From G963556115 sp963677015 (GTDB taxonomy: Bacteria > Planctomycetota > SZUA-567), in assembly GCA_963677015.1 (NCBI GenBank), contig OY781533.1, forward strand, positions 2,852,001 to 2,916,000: a DNA stretch of 64,000 nucleotides. Direction: 5' to 3'. Positions 34,862-44,085 of the stretch are shown here, one piece after another. Numbering within the stretch: the first letter of the stretch is position 1; each line of letters begins with the position of its first letter. The translations under genes and the position numbers were made by a program. The notes beneath the pieces were generated by a model. That model made no database searches and had not been told where the DNA came from. It saw nothing but the letters and a program-made list of their open reading frames with translations.

Positions 34862-36319
34862 TCATGCAGTCTCAACCCGGTTTCGTCCGTCATTCTTTGC
34901 CTTATACAATGCCTTATCAGCCCGGTTTATCAGGTCGTCAACATTATCACTATCCTTTATGACGGTGACCCCGATACTCACAGTTATATTCAGATCACGC
35001 GCCCCTACCCCGTAATGCCCGTTCTCTATCGCCAGACGCACCTTCTCAGCCACTTGCCCGCTCTGCTTGAGATCACACTCATGCATCAGCACAATAAACT
35101 CCTCTCCGCCCCAGCGCCCCAGAAGATCTGAACGCCGGATACTTCTGCCGATAGTATCGGAGACCTCCCGCAGCACACAGTCCCCTGCGATATGTCCCAA
35201 CGTGTCATTGACCTGCTTGAAATAATCAATATCCAGCATCAGCAGCGAAAACCGCTGCTGGTTCCGCTTGTAGAGCAGTACCGCCTGCTCAAGATCATAC
35301 TCAAACATCTGCCGGTTACAGATACCGGTAAGGCTATCCTCGGTCGCCAGACGGTTCAGACGCTTATGCACATAATGAATAACACAGAGAATCAGCACCA
35401 GCACGAAGATAATGGAGATAAAGTTTATCAGTAATATTGAACTGAGCAGATCATCGATTTTACTCAAGGTGTTGACATCTTCCTTACGGGTAAAGAGCCA
35501 CCACTCGAGCTCCGGCACATACTCGGCATGAACATAATAATTTATACCGTCAGCGGCGTAAGTGAAGAGATCCTGCTTCCCGTCGAGTACCGCGGTCACA
35601 GTCTCCGCCGGCACCGGCAGGTTGAAGAGGTTGAGCGGTATCTGCGAAGCCGCGCCGGAAGTGGTGAAGATATTACCCTGCTCATCACTGAGGAAAATAT
35701 CACAACGATACCTTCTGCCGATAGCATTCAGCAGCTGCGGGATACGCTTAAGCTCAAAGCCGACACCGGTTATTCCCAGCACCTTACCCGCATCATCAAA
35801 CATCTTGTAATTAATAAAAATCGTTGCCACATTATTGTTGGCGGTATCGACGGTCACATTGATTCGGTACTGGTCCTTACTCTCCAGCAGATCGTAATAC
35901 CAGTCCGCATCCGAATCATCCTTGCTCTCAATCAGAATATTACCAAACGAAGAATAATACTTTTTATTGTAGTCCGCGGCCAGAAACGCAACCAGCGCCC
36001 GGTTGTTATGGCATATCTTCTTGAGGTAATCGGTCAGCTTATAGACATTCGAGGACTGACTCTGCACCCACCCTCTCATAAACTCATCCGAAGCCATACT
36101 CCGCGCCGACACAATCAGCGGTGACAGATCAAGCCTTATATTTGAATAGGTAAGCTGACTGGCCAGCGGCAGTGACCGCTCGACCAGCTCAATACGCATC
36201 GAATCCTTAACTTTACTGTAAGTCAGTATATTTGTCGCCAGAAAGCTTCCGAACAGAACCGTACAGATTATCCCGTAAATCAGCTTGCGGTTAAAACATA
36301 CCCTATCAAAATCAGCCAT
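34862..36319 (-). CDS. Cache-GGDEF diguanylate cyclase
   Basis: A 485-residue membrane sensor that makes c-di-GMP. TM1 is about residues 12-34, a periplasmic dCache-type sensor covers about 38-290 (DADWYYDLLESKD, VDTANNNVATIFINYKMFD, ITGVGFELKRIPQLL), TM2 is about 297-320, and the GGDEF domain follows (DSLTGICNRQMFEYDLE). The active site is GGEEF. An intact I-site RRSD lies five residues before it, implying product inhibition. The ATG at 36319 is the best start; an open frame continues to 36415 through a 7-bp tandem repeat. That repeat lies 8-42 bases upstream of the ATG and could change expression. The ligand is unknown. Confidence 0.93.
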   Translation of the reverse strand: MADFDRVCFNRKLIYGIICTVLFGSFLATNILTYSKVKDSMRIELVERSLPLASQLTYSNIRLDLSPLIVSARSMASDEFMRGWVQSQSSNVYKLTDYLKKICHNNRALVAFLAADYNKKYYSSFGNILIESKDDSDADWYYDLLESKDQYRINVTVDTANNNVATIFINYKMFDDAGKVLGITGVGFELKRIPQLLNAIGRRYRCDIFLSDEQGNIFTTSGAASQIPLNLFNLPVPAETVTAVLDGKQDLFTYAADGINYYVHAEYVPELEWWLFTRKEDVNTLSKIDDLLSSILLINFISIIFVLVLILCVIHYVHKRLNRLATEDSLTGICNRQMFEYDLEQAVLLYKRNQQRFSLLMLDIDYFKQVNDTLGHIAGDCVLREVSDTIGRSIRRSDLLGRWGGEEFIVLMHECDLKQSGQVAEKVRLAIENGHYGVGARDLNITVSIGVTVIKDSDNVDDLINRADKALYKAKNDGRNRVETA

Positions 36320-36326
36320 ATTCCCG

Positions 36327-36361
36327 CCACACCACACACCACACACCACACACCACACACC
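36327..36361 (-). repeat. 7-bp tandem repeat in the cyclase leader
   Basis: Four perfect ACACACC units (36334-36361) and one imperfect unit (CCACACC, 36327-36333) lie just upstream of the cyclase ATG. Unit length is not a multiple of three. Slipped-strand mispairing would shift promoter or ribosome-site spacing, or the frame if an upstream start is used. Confidence 0.85.
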
Positions 36362-36726
36362 AGAGATATTCACACCATAGCAACCGTTTTTCAATATTAA
36401 GCCAGCAAATAACATATGTCAATTATTTTTTGAATATTATCATTAATAATTAATAACAAATTAACATCAGATAAACATTTTAACTATTCGTAGACAAAAA
36501 TGATAACATTTATATAACATAAAACGAATAAAAAACGGCATACGGGACAAACAGACAATTTGAGCAAATGAGATAAAACGCTGTAAAGCGGCAATTATTC
36601 AACATGCAAAACCTGATTTTCAACATACTCCTGAAACCAGATAGACAGCCAAAAGACGAAATAGAATCAGGACACTGCGGGACACCGCGGTATAGAACAT
36701 ACCCGGAACTGGCAGTTTCACCCGCC
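36362..36726. other. AT-rich intergenic region
   Basis: Promoter region of the cyclase and the tail of the DUF985 gene region. No gene or clear hairpin is seen in these 365 bases. Confidence 0.4.
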
Positions 36727-37203
36727 TCACAGCAGACGTTTCAGCTGCGGATTGGACTGCACAAATAAAGCCGAATTTTCAGCATTATCCCGCAACAGCG
36801 AGAAATCGGTAAAGTCAAAAGCGGGAGCCACCGAACAGCCGACCAGAACCCCGCCGGCAAGAGGTTCCGCTGCCTGCCAGTACCCGGCTGGTATAAGCTG
36901 ACAGAAACAGTTAGACCGGGAGGACAACTCACGGCGCACCACCGCAGAAGAGGTACCGTCCCAGAGGTACAGCATAACTCCGGCACCACTGTACAGATTC
37001 CAGATCTCATCATTATCCACCCGGTGCAGCGAGCTGCGTTCACCGGTCTGAAGTTCAAAATAAATATGTGATATAGCCGGACGCTCTCCCTTGCCGGACT
37101 GCGTTACCGGCACTTCAGAGCAGAACACCCGCCGGTAGCGTCCACCCTCAGGATGCGGCTGCATATTCTCGGCTACAGCCCGGTTAAATACTTTATCAGT
37201 CAT
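36727..37203 (-). CDS. DUF985 cupin-family protein
   Basis: A 158-residue cupin of the DUF985 type. It shows the MQPHPEGGRYRRVFCSE start, the ISHIYFELQTGERSSLHRVDNDEIWNLYSG core containing the cupin metal-type H and E residues, and GGVLVGCSVAPAFDFTDFSLL near the C terminus. The function of the family is not firmly known; it may bind a sugar or small metabolite. GGAAGGATGAC precedes the ATG. It is divergent from the peroxiredoxin gene and separated by about 260 bases. Confidence 0.85.
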   Translation of the reverse strand: MTDKVFNRAVAENMQPHPEGGRYRRVFCSEVPVTQSGKGERPAISHIYFELQTGERSSLHRVDNDEIWNLYSGAGVMLYLWDGTSSAVVRRELSSRSNCFCQLIPAGYWQAAEPLAGGVLVGCSVAPAFDFTDFSLLRDNAENSALFVQSNPQLKRLL

Positions 37204-37464
37204 CGGTCATCCTTCCTCTCAATAAATTTATTTCAGACATTAGCCAATATTAAATTGACAGTAAAACACGATTCAACTAGAATAGATTGAGTTACAAATA
37301 ATAAGAGCAAAAACAGGTTCCGTGTTAACGGCCAAAGTTCTACACTCACGCATACTCACCCCCGCTGTATACGCTGCCTGAGTGCAACTTTATTCCAAAT
37401 GGAAAATAATATTTACTGCCATTGTAAACGCAGTATTCTTTTTTTCAATAATAAAGGAGCAATC

Positions 37465-38115
37465 ATGGAGACAGAGACAGTATCAATGCCGCTGCTTGGT
37501 GACAAATTTCCCCAGATGCAGGTTCAGACTACCCAGGGTCCGAAGATACTACCCGATGACATGAAGGGTAAATGGTTCGTACTCTTCAGCCACCCTGCCG
37601 ACTTCACTCCCGTCTGTACCACCGAATTTGTAGCCTTTCAGCAGCGTGCCGACAAGTTCATGGAGATAGGGTGCGACCTGATCGGAATGTCTATCGATCA
37701 GATATTCTCCCATATCAAATGGACAGAATGGATCAAAGAGAAACTGGGAATAGAGATAACCTTCCCGATAATTGCCGCCAATGACAGCATTGCCATGAAA
37801 CTCGGCATGCTCCACCCCGGTAAAGGCACCAACACTGTCCGCGCGGTATTCATTGTCGATCCTGAAGGTAAAGTACGGCTTATAATGTACTATCCACAGG
37901 AGGTAGGAAGAAACATGGACGAGATTCTCCGGGCGGTCACCGCTCTGCAGATCTCAGACCGGCAGGGCGCCATCCCGGCAGACTGGCCAAACAACAGTCT
38001 GATCGGCGACAGAGTTATCGTTCCTCCGGCAAATAACACCAAGGATGCAGCCACCCGCCTCAACGATTACGAAGGGTACGACTGGTGGTTCTGCCACAAA
38101 CCTCTGGAAAAATAA
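37465..38115 (+). CDS. Peroxiredoxin (Prx6 / archaeal AhpC type)
   Basis: A 216-residue thiol peroxidase reducing H2O2 and organic peroxides. The peroxidatic Cys is C51 in SHPADFTPVCTTEF, the active-site Arg lies in GTNTVRAVFIVD, and the C-terminal region has the extended Prx6 arm with a candidate resolving Cys in WWFCHK. AAAGGAG precedes ATG 37465; the open frame starts earlier (37399) but without a site. A hairpin follows. The reductant is not encoded nearby. Confidence 0.93.
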   Translation: METETVSMPLLGDKFPQMQVQTTQGPKILPDDMKGKWFVLFSHPADFTPVCTTEFVAFQQRADKFMEIGCDLIGMSIDQIFSHIKWTEWIKEKLGIEITFPIIAANDSIAMKLGMLHPGKGTNTVRAVFIVDPEGKVRLIMYYPQEVGRNMDEILRAVTALQISDRQGAIPADWPNNSLIGDRVIVPPANNTKDAATRLNDYEGYDWWFCHKPLEK

Positions 38116-38131
38116 GCTATACAGATATACA

Positions 38132-38157
38132 AGCGGGAGAGTCAATACTCTCCCGCT
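38132..38157. terminator. Hairpin between converging peroxiredoxin and reductase genes
   Basis: A perfect 11-bp stem AGCGGGAGAGT/ACTCTCCCGCT with a CAAT loop. A T-run is missing on both sides, so termination efficiency is uncertain. Confidence 0.6.
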
Positions 38158-38242
38158 AATACCAATCTTACAGCCCACCGGACAATAGTATAAAATTAAC
38201 ACGCCAAAGCAAAGATCCGCCTGCTGCGGCTACTCCGGTATT

Positions 38243-39196
38243 CTACCCCTGCTTTACCCATTTAGGATAAAATCTCTCATTAATGCACGCCACTTCCTCC
38301 TGACTCAGCACCCCTGTTGCCGCCTGCAGATTCTCCCTGATCTGCTCCTCGGTACTTCCGGTCAGCACCGGAATAAAGCCCTGCTCCAGCATCCAGCAGG
38401 CAACCACAAGATTTCCAGAAATTCCTTTCTTCTGCCCGATACCACGGACGATCTCCACCGTCTCCCGGTTATAATCACTCACATAACCTTCAGGAATATC
38501 GCGGTCTGCTCTGCCGAAACATCCCTGCAAAAATGGTGAATAACAGATCATACGCACCCCTTCACGCCGGGTATAATCCAGAAGCTCAAATGAGGCCGGA
38601 GTCTGCCGGGCGAAATCCGCATCCATCTGCGGCCAGAGCAGGCTCAAACGGGCCTGCACACAGCTGAACTCCTTCCAGCCATTACTGCGTGCGAGCATAT
38701 TTGCCTTTGTTATTCTCCAGGTCATTACATTGCTGATACCAATCTCACGCACCTTCCCCGCGGCCACCAGCTTCGCAAAAGCCTCCATATACTCTTCCTG
38801 CGGTGTGTTATAATCATCCACATGCGCGTAAAGCAGATCGATACACTCCACTCCCAGATTCTGCAGACTCTTCTCAACCTCCTGCACAATAATTTCACGC
38901 CCTAAACTCTGCGGTACATCCAGATAAGGAAATCCCAGCTTGGTAGCGACAAATATATCCTTATGCCTCCGGCTCTGCAGCCAGCGCCCCAGCAGCTTCT
39001 CACCTACCGGCTCGGGAAATCCCGGCACCCAGGTAGCGTACTTATTGGCAGTATCCAGAAAGCGCCCTTCCTGTTCATAATAAATATCAAGAAAGCGAAA
39101 CGACAGCTCCTCCGCAACTTTAATGCCAAAGTACATTGTTCCCAGACAGATCTCCGAAACCATAATCCCGCTTCGACCCAGTTCTAACTTCTGCAT
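38243..39196 (-). CDS. Aldo/keto reductase
   Basis: A 317-residue NAD(P)H-dependent oxidoreductase with the catalytic tetrad D48, Y53, K86 and H125 (DTANKY, ATKLGFP, LYAHVDD). The N-terminal strand LGRSGIMVSEICLGTM and the C-terminal VLTGSTEEQIRENLQA cofactor-binding loop are typical. It lacks an extra iron-sulfur domain. CAGGAGGTCAG precedes the ATG. It lies downstream of the TRAP operon but behind a strong terminator, so it probably has its own promoter. The substrate is likely a sugar or other carbonyl compound and is not determined. Confidence 0.92.
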   Translation of the reverse strand: MQKLELGRSGIMVSEICLGTMYFGIKVAEELSFRFLDIYYEQEGRFLDTANKYATWVPGFPEPVGEKLLGRWLQSRRHKDIFVATKLGFPYLDVPQSLGREIIVQEVEKSLQNLGVECIDLLYAHVDDYNTPQEEYMEAFAKLVAAGKVREIGISNVMTWRITKANMLARSNGWKEFSCVQARLSLLWPQMDADFARQTPASFELLDYTRREGVRMICYSPFLQGCFGRADRDIPEGYVSDYNRETVEIVRGIGQKKGISGNLVVACWMLEQGFIPVLTGSTEEQIRENLQAATGVLSQEEVACINERFYPKWVKQG

Positions 39197-39405
39197 ACTG
39201 ACCTCCTGAATTTTAAATTAATCGCAGATACCTGAACAAGCCTCCCAACCTACTGTTCCCGGACACTTATACCGCATCTCACAAAACCCGAATAAACTTC
39301 ACAACACCCGCTTTCCTACTATCTATAATGGAAAATTTAATCTGCATTTCAAGGTTAATCTACAGATATCTTGCTTTCACAAATTTTAACACCCCTTCAA
39401 CGTTT

Positions 39406-39442
39406 AAAAAAAAAGGGATGCAGTCAGAACCGACTGCACCCC
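39406..39442 (-). terminator. Terminator of TRAP transporter operon
   Basis: The minus-strand arms GGGGTGCAGTC and GACTGCATCCC (39415-39442, six-base loop, one GU pair) are followed by nine Ts. Confidence 0.9.
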
Positions 39443-39461
39443 CGGACACACGCAACCTGCC

Positions 39462-40760
39462 TTACTTGGTAAGATTGAATATCAGATCAGGCAGCCAGGT
39501 ACTGAACGCCGGAATCAGCGTCACCAGCACCAGAATTATCACATTACAGATAATAAACGGTGCCGCCGACTTGAATATTTTAAGAATCGGCATACCGCTG
39601 ATCTTGTTGGCGGCATTGAGACACATGCCGATAGGGGGAGTAACCAGACCAACGGCGGTACCGACAATCATGATTGCACCGAGCTGTAGCGGACTAACCC
39701 CGAACTTATCGACTATCGGCAGCAGGATAGGACAGAGCAGCAACAGCGTAGGTACAACATCAACAAAGGTTCCGATCAGCAGAATCAAGAGATCAATCAG
39801 CAGCAGTATCCAGATATAATTCATATCCAGGTTATTGAAGAAATCCTGAATAGCACTTGAAACCCGCTCCATATTCAGAATCCAGGTAATCACCTTGCAG
39901 GAACCGACGATAAACATTATCGACGCACACATCATAAATGATTTCTTGATCGAACTCACAATCTTCCTGAACTTGAGTTCCTTATAGAAAAATGCCCCGA
40001 TAAGCAGCGCATAAAGACAGGCTATACCTGCAGATTCACTCGCCGTAGCAATACCAAAAGAGACGCAGACCACGATCACCGCCGGCATGATGATTGCGAA
40101 CAGGCCGTCACGTGTCGTATCAACTACCTCCTTACGGTCGAATTTACGGACCGGCGGATGAAAATCATTCTTCTTGGAGATATACCAGACCAGCGCCAGC
40201 TGGGAAAAACCGATCATAATTCCCGGGATAACCCCGGCCAGAAAGAGTTTACCCACAGAAGCACCGGATACCATAGCATACATCAGCATCGGTACCGATG
40301 GCGGTATGATCATACCCATAGTGGATGAAGCAACGGTGACACCAGCGGAGAAGCCCTTGGAATACCCCTGCTTCTCCATATTCGGAATCAGAATCGAACC
40401 GATAGCCGAAGTATCAGCCACTGACGAACCGGAGATGCCGCCGAAGATCATACTCGCTACGACATTCACCTCACCCAGTCCGCCTTTGATCGGACGTACC
40501 AGCAAGAGACTGAAGTCAATAATACGCTTGGTAATACCTCCATGGTTCATCAGCTCACCGGCAAGAATAAAGAGCGGCATGGCAATAAGCAGAAAACTGT
40601 TGGTACCGGACCAGACCTGCTTGGGAATCACATACAGTTTTGCCGGATTGGATATAAAGAAATAGACACTGGCAGCTCCCAGCAGTGAGAAAGCCAGAGG
40701 TACTCTGATCATAACCAGCACCAGCATAGTTATAATCAACGCAATTAAAGCAATACTCAT
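39462..40760 (-). CDS. dctM: TRAP transporter large permease (DctM)
   Basis: A 432-residue integral membrane protein of about 12 segments, the sodium-coupled transport subunit of a TRAP system. Typical features are the N-terminal VLVMIRVPLAFSLLGAA, LFILAGELMNHGGI, GGLGEVNVVASMIFGGISGSSVADTSAIGSI, MIIPPSVPMLMYA and the late TPPIGMCLNAANKISG. Its ATG overlaps the dctQ stop by four bases (ATGA), so translation is coupled. It is the last gene before the terminator. Confidence 0.95.
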   Translation of the reverse strand: MSIALIALIITMLVLVMIRVPLAFSLLGAASVYFFISNPAKLYVIPKQVWSGTNSFLLIAMPLFILAGELMNHGGITKRIIDFSLLLVRPIKGGLGEVNVVASMIFGGISGSSVADTSAIGSILIPNMEKQGYSKGFSAGVTVASSTMGMIIPPSVPMLMYAMVSGASVGKLFLAGVIPGIMIGFSQLALVWYISKKNDFHPPVRKFDRKEVVDTTRDGLFAIIMPAVIVVCVSFGIATASESAGIACLYALLIGAFFYKELKFRKIVSSIKKSFMMCASIMFIVGSCKVITWILNMERVSSAIQDFFNNLDMNYIWILLLIDLLILLIGTFVDVVPTLLLLCPILLPIVDKFGVSPLQLGAIMIVGTAVGLVTPPIGMCLNAANKISGMPILKIFKSAAPFIICNVIILVLVTLIPAFSTWLPDLIFNLTK

Positions 40761-41503
40761 TTACCTTCCCTCTCTTTCTTACTGCCCTTGATTATCAGTC
40801 TTTCGGTTCTAAAATCACGGGCGATAGCCGCCTCCGCCTCTTTGCAGGCCTCTTCATCATACTCGGCCTTGTCATAACCGCAGTCAGGATCAGCAATATA
40901 GATAAACTTCGAAAGAATATCCACAAAGCAGTAAAAGATAGAGATAATACTTGAAACCGGCACCATATAGTAAAAATACTTCATCTTGATATGCAGGGAA
41001 GGATTGGCGGTGTTACCTACCACCTTGATCCATTTCAAGCTGTATTTATACATAATCACCATAATCGCGATAATTATCAGATTAATCAGAATATCCAGAA
41101 ACAGTTGTGTACGCGGACCCATTTTTTCATAGAGAAACGGAATATCAATATGATCCTTCTCTCTGATCCCCAGCGCAATTCCCAGATAGGTTGTAGCGAT
41201 AAAGATAAAGGTTATCGCCGCTTCGGAGGTCACGAAGGTGACCCCAAAAAAGTAACGGAGAATAACTGTGAGCACTACCCCTAAAAACAGGACAGAACCC
41301 AGCAGCAGACAGAGTATGGAGTAAACCTTGTCATTCAACCAGATAATAAAGTTGAAGATACGGTTGGGGACTCCATGTCGGGCTCCGACTCCGACAGTGT
41401 TATTATTGTTCGCCACGAAATACTCCAGATATGTGCCGCCAAATAGAACCGCGGCAACGGACTTGCAGATACCGCCCTCAGGCAGTACATTTTCTGTTCT
41501 CAT
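40757..41503 (-). CDS. dctQ: TRAP transporter small permease (DctQ)
   Basis: A 248-residue protein with four predicted membrane segments (VYSILCLLLGSVLFLGVVLTV, AITFIFIATTYLGIALGI with the family REKDHI loop, LFLDILINLIIIAIMVIM, MVPVSSIISIFYCFVDIL). It has an N-terminal extension of about 50 residues and a charged 45-residue C-terminal tail, both longer than usual. The ATG at 41503 is directly next to a strong hairpin whose arm contains the only candidate ribosome site (AGGGGCTG), so its expression may be reduced relative to the binding protein. The start is therefore less certain. Confidence 0.88.
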   Translation of the reverse strand: MRTENVLPEGGICKSVAAVLFGGTYLEYFVANNNNTVGVGARHGVPNRIFNFIIWLNDKVYSILCLLLGSVLFLGVVLTVILRYFFGVTFVTSEAAITFIFIATTYLGIALGIREKDHIDIPFLYEKMGPRTQLFLDILINLIIIAIMVIMYKYSLKWIKVVGNTANPSLHIKMKYFYYMVPVSSIISIFYCFVDILSKFIYIADPDCGYDKAEYDEEACKEAEAAIARDFRTERLIIKGSKKEREGK

Positions 41504-41506
41504 AAT

Positions 41507-41539
41507 TGCAGCCCCTGAGTACTACTCCCAGGGGCTGCA
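41507..41539 (-). promoter_or_regulatory. Hairpin between TRAP binding-protein and permease genes
   Basis: An 11-bp perfect stem TGCAGCCCCTG/CAGGGGCTGCA with an 11-base loop lies between the dctP stop and the dctQ ATG. It has no T-run. It probably protects the dctP message and hides the dctQ ribosome site. Confidence 0.6.
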
Positions 41540-41563
41540 GCCCACAATGCTTAGAAAGCCGGA

Positions 41564-42559
41564 TTACTTGCTCTCTTCATACTTTTTAACAATTGCCTTG
41601 ACCTCGTCAAGATCAGCCTTGGTGAAGTCACCACGGTCAATATACTTCTGATAAACCGGCTTACACTTGTCGGCAAACATCTTATACTGCTCAGGAGTCG
41701 GTACGTAAACCTCAACCCCTGCGTCTTTGATCTCATTGAGATACTTTTCAGTGGTATTGGCACGGATGCTGTTCTGAGTATCGGTATAGATCCAGGCACC
41801 ATCGGTAATAATCTTCTGATACTCAGGTTTCAGTCCATCAAACCACTCAAGGTTGACGCAGAATGGTTCAGGGTTGAACATGTAGTCCACAACAGTAAGA
41901 TACTTCTGAACTTCGTGGAACTTCATAGTCACAATATTCATGAATGGATTTTCCTGACCGTCAGCCACACCCGTCTTCAGAGCCATATAGGTCTCGGCAT
42001 AAGCGATAGACACAGGGTTGCCGCCTACTGCTTCCATTGACATAATAATAGCGTCAACCGGCGGAGTACGCATCTTCAGACCCTTCATATCCTCCGGAGT
42101 CTTGATCGGACGGACATTATTGGTATAGTTTCTTGATCCGGCATCACCGGTAGCTAGAATCTTTATGTTGTTGTCTTCGGCACTCTTCTCGACCTTCTTG
42201 CCGATATCACTCTTGGCAACAGCCATCAGCGCTCCCTGATCAGGGTAGATGAAAGGCATCAGATAGAGGTTGAGCATAGGAGTTACCGCATCAAATACAC
42301 CGCCGAGATAGCCTTCAATCTCACCAAGTTTGAGCGATTCAACCATCTCCGCTTCCTTACCGAGCTGTCCGGATGGGAAGATCTGCACCTCGATAGCTCC
42401 GTTTGATTTCTCTTCCACATATTTCTTGAATGCGACAACAGCCTGATGTCTGCTGGTATCAGTAGGCATTGAGTGACCAATCTTCATTGTCACTTCAGCC
42501 GCAGATGAAATACCGGCGAACATCGCCACCATAAGAACAAGCAACATAAATTTCTTCAT
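41564..42559 (-). CDS. dctP: TRAP transporter substrate-binding protein (DctP), copy 1
   Basis: A 331-residue periplasmic solute receptor. A signal peptide (KFMLLVLMVAMFAGISSAAE) is followed by the DctP pattern: VTMKIGHSMPTDTSRHQA, IFPSGQLGKEAEMVESLKLGEIEG, PFIYPDQGAL, the substrate-Arg region KGLKMRTPPVDAIIMSMEAVGGNPVSIAYAE (shown in part) and GQENPFMNI. This type binds carboxylates, often uronates or other sugar acids. It is very similar to copy 2 across its length. GGAGTAATCGCAA precedes the ATG. Confidence 0.95.
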   Translation of the reverse strand: MKKFMLLVLMVAMFAGISSAAEVTMKIGHSMPTDTSRHQAVVAFKKYVEEKSNGAIEVQIFPSGQLGKEAEMVESLKLGEIEGYLGGVFDAVTPMLNLYLMPFIYPDQGALMAVAKSDIGKKVEKSAEDNNIKILATGDAGSRNYTNNVRPIKTPEDMKGLKMRTPPVDAIIMSMEAVGGNPVSIAYAETYMALKTGVADGQENPFMNIVTMKFHEVQKYLTVVDYMFNPEPFCVNLEWFDGLKPEYQKIITDGAWIYTDTQNSIRANTTEKYLNEIKDAGVEVYVPTPEQYKMFADKCKPVYQKYIDRGDFTKADLDEVKAIVKKYEESK

Positions 42560-42872
42560 TTGCGATTACTCCATATTCAAAGACCAAAAACATAACATGC
42601 AACACACATGAGCACAACCAGATAGAGAGCCGTACCATACAAATAAGATATATTCTGACAATACAATTTTAATTACTTACATACAGCACTTCAACTTCTA
42701 AATTGTATTCTGACAGTAAAATAAAGGCGACTGCAGATAAACCTCCTGCACCTGAGCTTTTACTCAGACAGCTGCCAAACCCACAGCTATCCAGTCGTCT
42801 ATAAATTCTCGGACAAGCCAAACTGTAAACAACCCGCCAGTAAGCTAAACGAGCCGCACACTGCTAATCCGG
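42560..42872 (-). other. Structured spacer between the two dctP genes
   Basis: The spacer of 313 bases contains a possible folded RNA on the minus strand. An outer stem CGACTG/CAGTCG (42792-42797 with 42728-42733) encloses CTGAG-TAAAAG-CTCAG and other short inverted repeats, followed by CCTTTATTTTA. It may be a weak terminator or a processing site. I could not match it to a known riboswitch. Confidence 0.35.
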
Positions 42873-43880
42873 CTACGCACCCTTTTCAGCCTGATACTTG
42901 GCCACGATCTCCTTGACCTCGTCAAGATCAGCCTTGGTGAAATCACCGCGTTCGATATACTTCTGATATACCGGTTTACACTTATCGGCGAACTGCTGAT
43001 ACTCTTCAGGAGTTGGATAATAGACCTCTACACCTCCATCCCTTATCTCCTTGAGATACATATCCGATGTATTGGCACGCATGGCGTTCTGCTCCTTGGT
43101 ATAGAGTTCCGCTCCGTCACGTATTATCTGCTGATACTCGGGTTTCAGACCATTGAACCAGTCAGGGTTGACACAAAACGGCTCAGGATTGAACATATAG
43201 TGCACCACGGTCATATACTTCTGTACCTCATGAAATTTCATGGTCACAATATTCATAAACGGATTCTCCTCGCCGTCCGCCACACCGGTCTTGAGCGCCA
43301 TATAAGTCTCGGCATAAGCGATAGACACAGGGTTACCGCCTACCGCCTCCATAGACATGATAATAGCATCAATTGGAGGCGTACGCATCTTGAGACCTTT
43401 CATATCTGCCGGAGTCTTGATCGGATGCACATTATTGGTGTAATTACGTGACCCGGCGTCACCGGTAGCCAGAATCATAACCCCGTTATCCAGAGCACTC
43501 TCTTCAATACGCTTGCCGATATCACTCTTGGTAACAGCGATGAGCGCACCCTGATCAGGGAAGATAAAGGGCATCAGGTAGAGGTTGAGCATTGGAGAAA
43601 GAGCATCATAAATACCGCCGACATAACCCTCAATTTCTCCGAGTTTGAGTGATTCCACCAGTTCCGCCTCACGCCCAAGCTGACTCGATGGGAATATCTG
43701 CACCTCAATCGCTCCCTTAGAGGCTTTTTCTACATAATCCTTGAAGATCAGACAGGCCTTCTGACGACTCGAATCAGGCGGCATACAGTGCCCGATTTTC
43801 ATAGTGATCTCAGCCGCAGAAACCGGCAAAACAGCAACAAACAACACAACCATCAAGGCTGCAAACAACAACCTCTTCAT
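42873..43880 (-). CDS. TRAP transporter substrate-binding protein (DctP), copy 2
   Basis: A 335-residue paralogue of copy 1 encoded upstream of it in the same direction. The signal peptide is KRLLFAALMVVLFVAVLPVSA. Nearly all binding-pocket segments are shared with copy 1 (GDAGSRNYTNN, KMRTPP, AVGGNPVSIAYAETYMALK); differences cluster at PPDSSRQKACLIFKDYVEKASK and in the C-terminal quarter. Two receptors feeding one permease pair could broaden substrate range. AAGGAGGTAGTG precedes the ATG. Confidence 0.94.
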   Translation of the reverse strand: MKRLLFAALMVVLFVAVLPVSAAEITMKIGHCMPPDSSRQKACLIFKDYVEKASKGAIEVQIFPSSQLGREAELVESLKLGEIEGYVGGIYDALSPMLNLYLMPFIFPDQGALIAVTKSDIGKRIEESALDNGVMILATGDAGSRNYTNNVHPIKTPADMKGLKMRTPPIDAIIMSMEAVGGNPVSIAYAETYMALKTGVADGEENPFMNIVTMKFHEVQKYMTVVHYMFNPEPFCVNPDWFNGLKPEYQQIIRDGAELYTKEQNAMRANTSDMYLKEIRDGGVEVYYPTPEEYQQFADKCKPVYQKYIERGDFTKADLDEVKEIVAKYQAEKGA

Positions 43881-44085
43881 AACACTACCTCCTTACTTAA
43901 AATTTCAAGACCGTGCCCCGCACGGTAAAACGGCACGCACAGCCGTTAAAATTCAATTTTACTACTGTTGAGGCGTATTAGAGCACCGCTATCACCGCCG
44001 GGCCTCCACTCGCACCTTCCGCCACATTCCGCAGTTCCTTCCTTATACTCTCTGCGAAATGAGTGGCAGCGATATGCAAATGCTC

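Noticed and set aside
36327..36361. CACACAC repeats considered as a CRISPR-like array
   Set aside because: Units are 7 bp and contiguous with no spacers; this is a simple tandem repeat.
42720..42800. CTGAG-containing fold considered as a TPP or other riboswitch
   Set aside because: Conserved core sequences of TPP, glycine, cobalamin or c-di-GMP riboswitches are not present, and the neighbouring genes do not fit.
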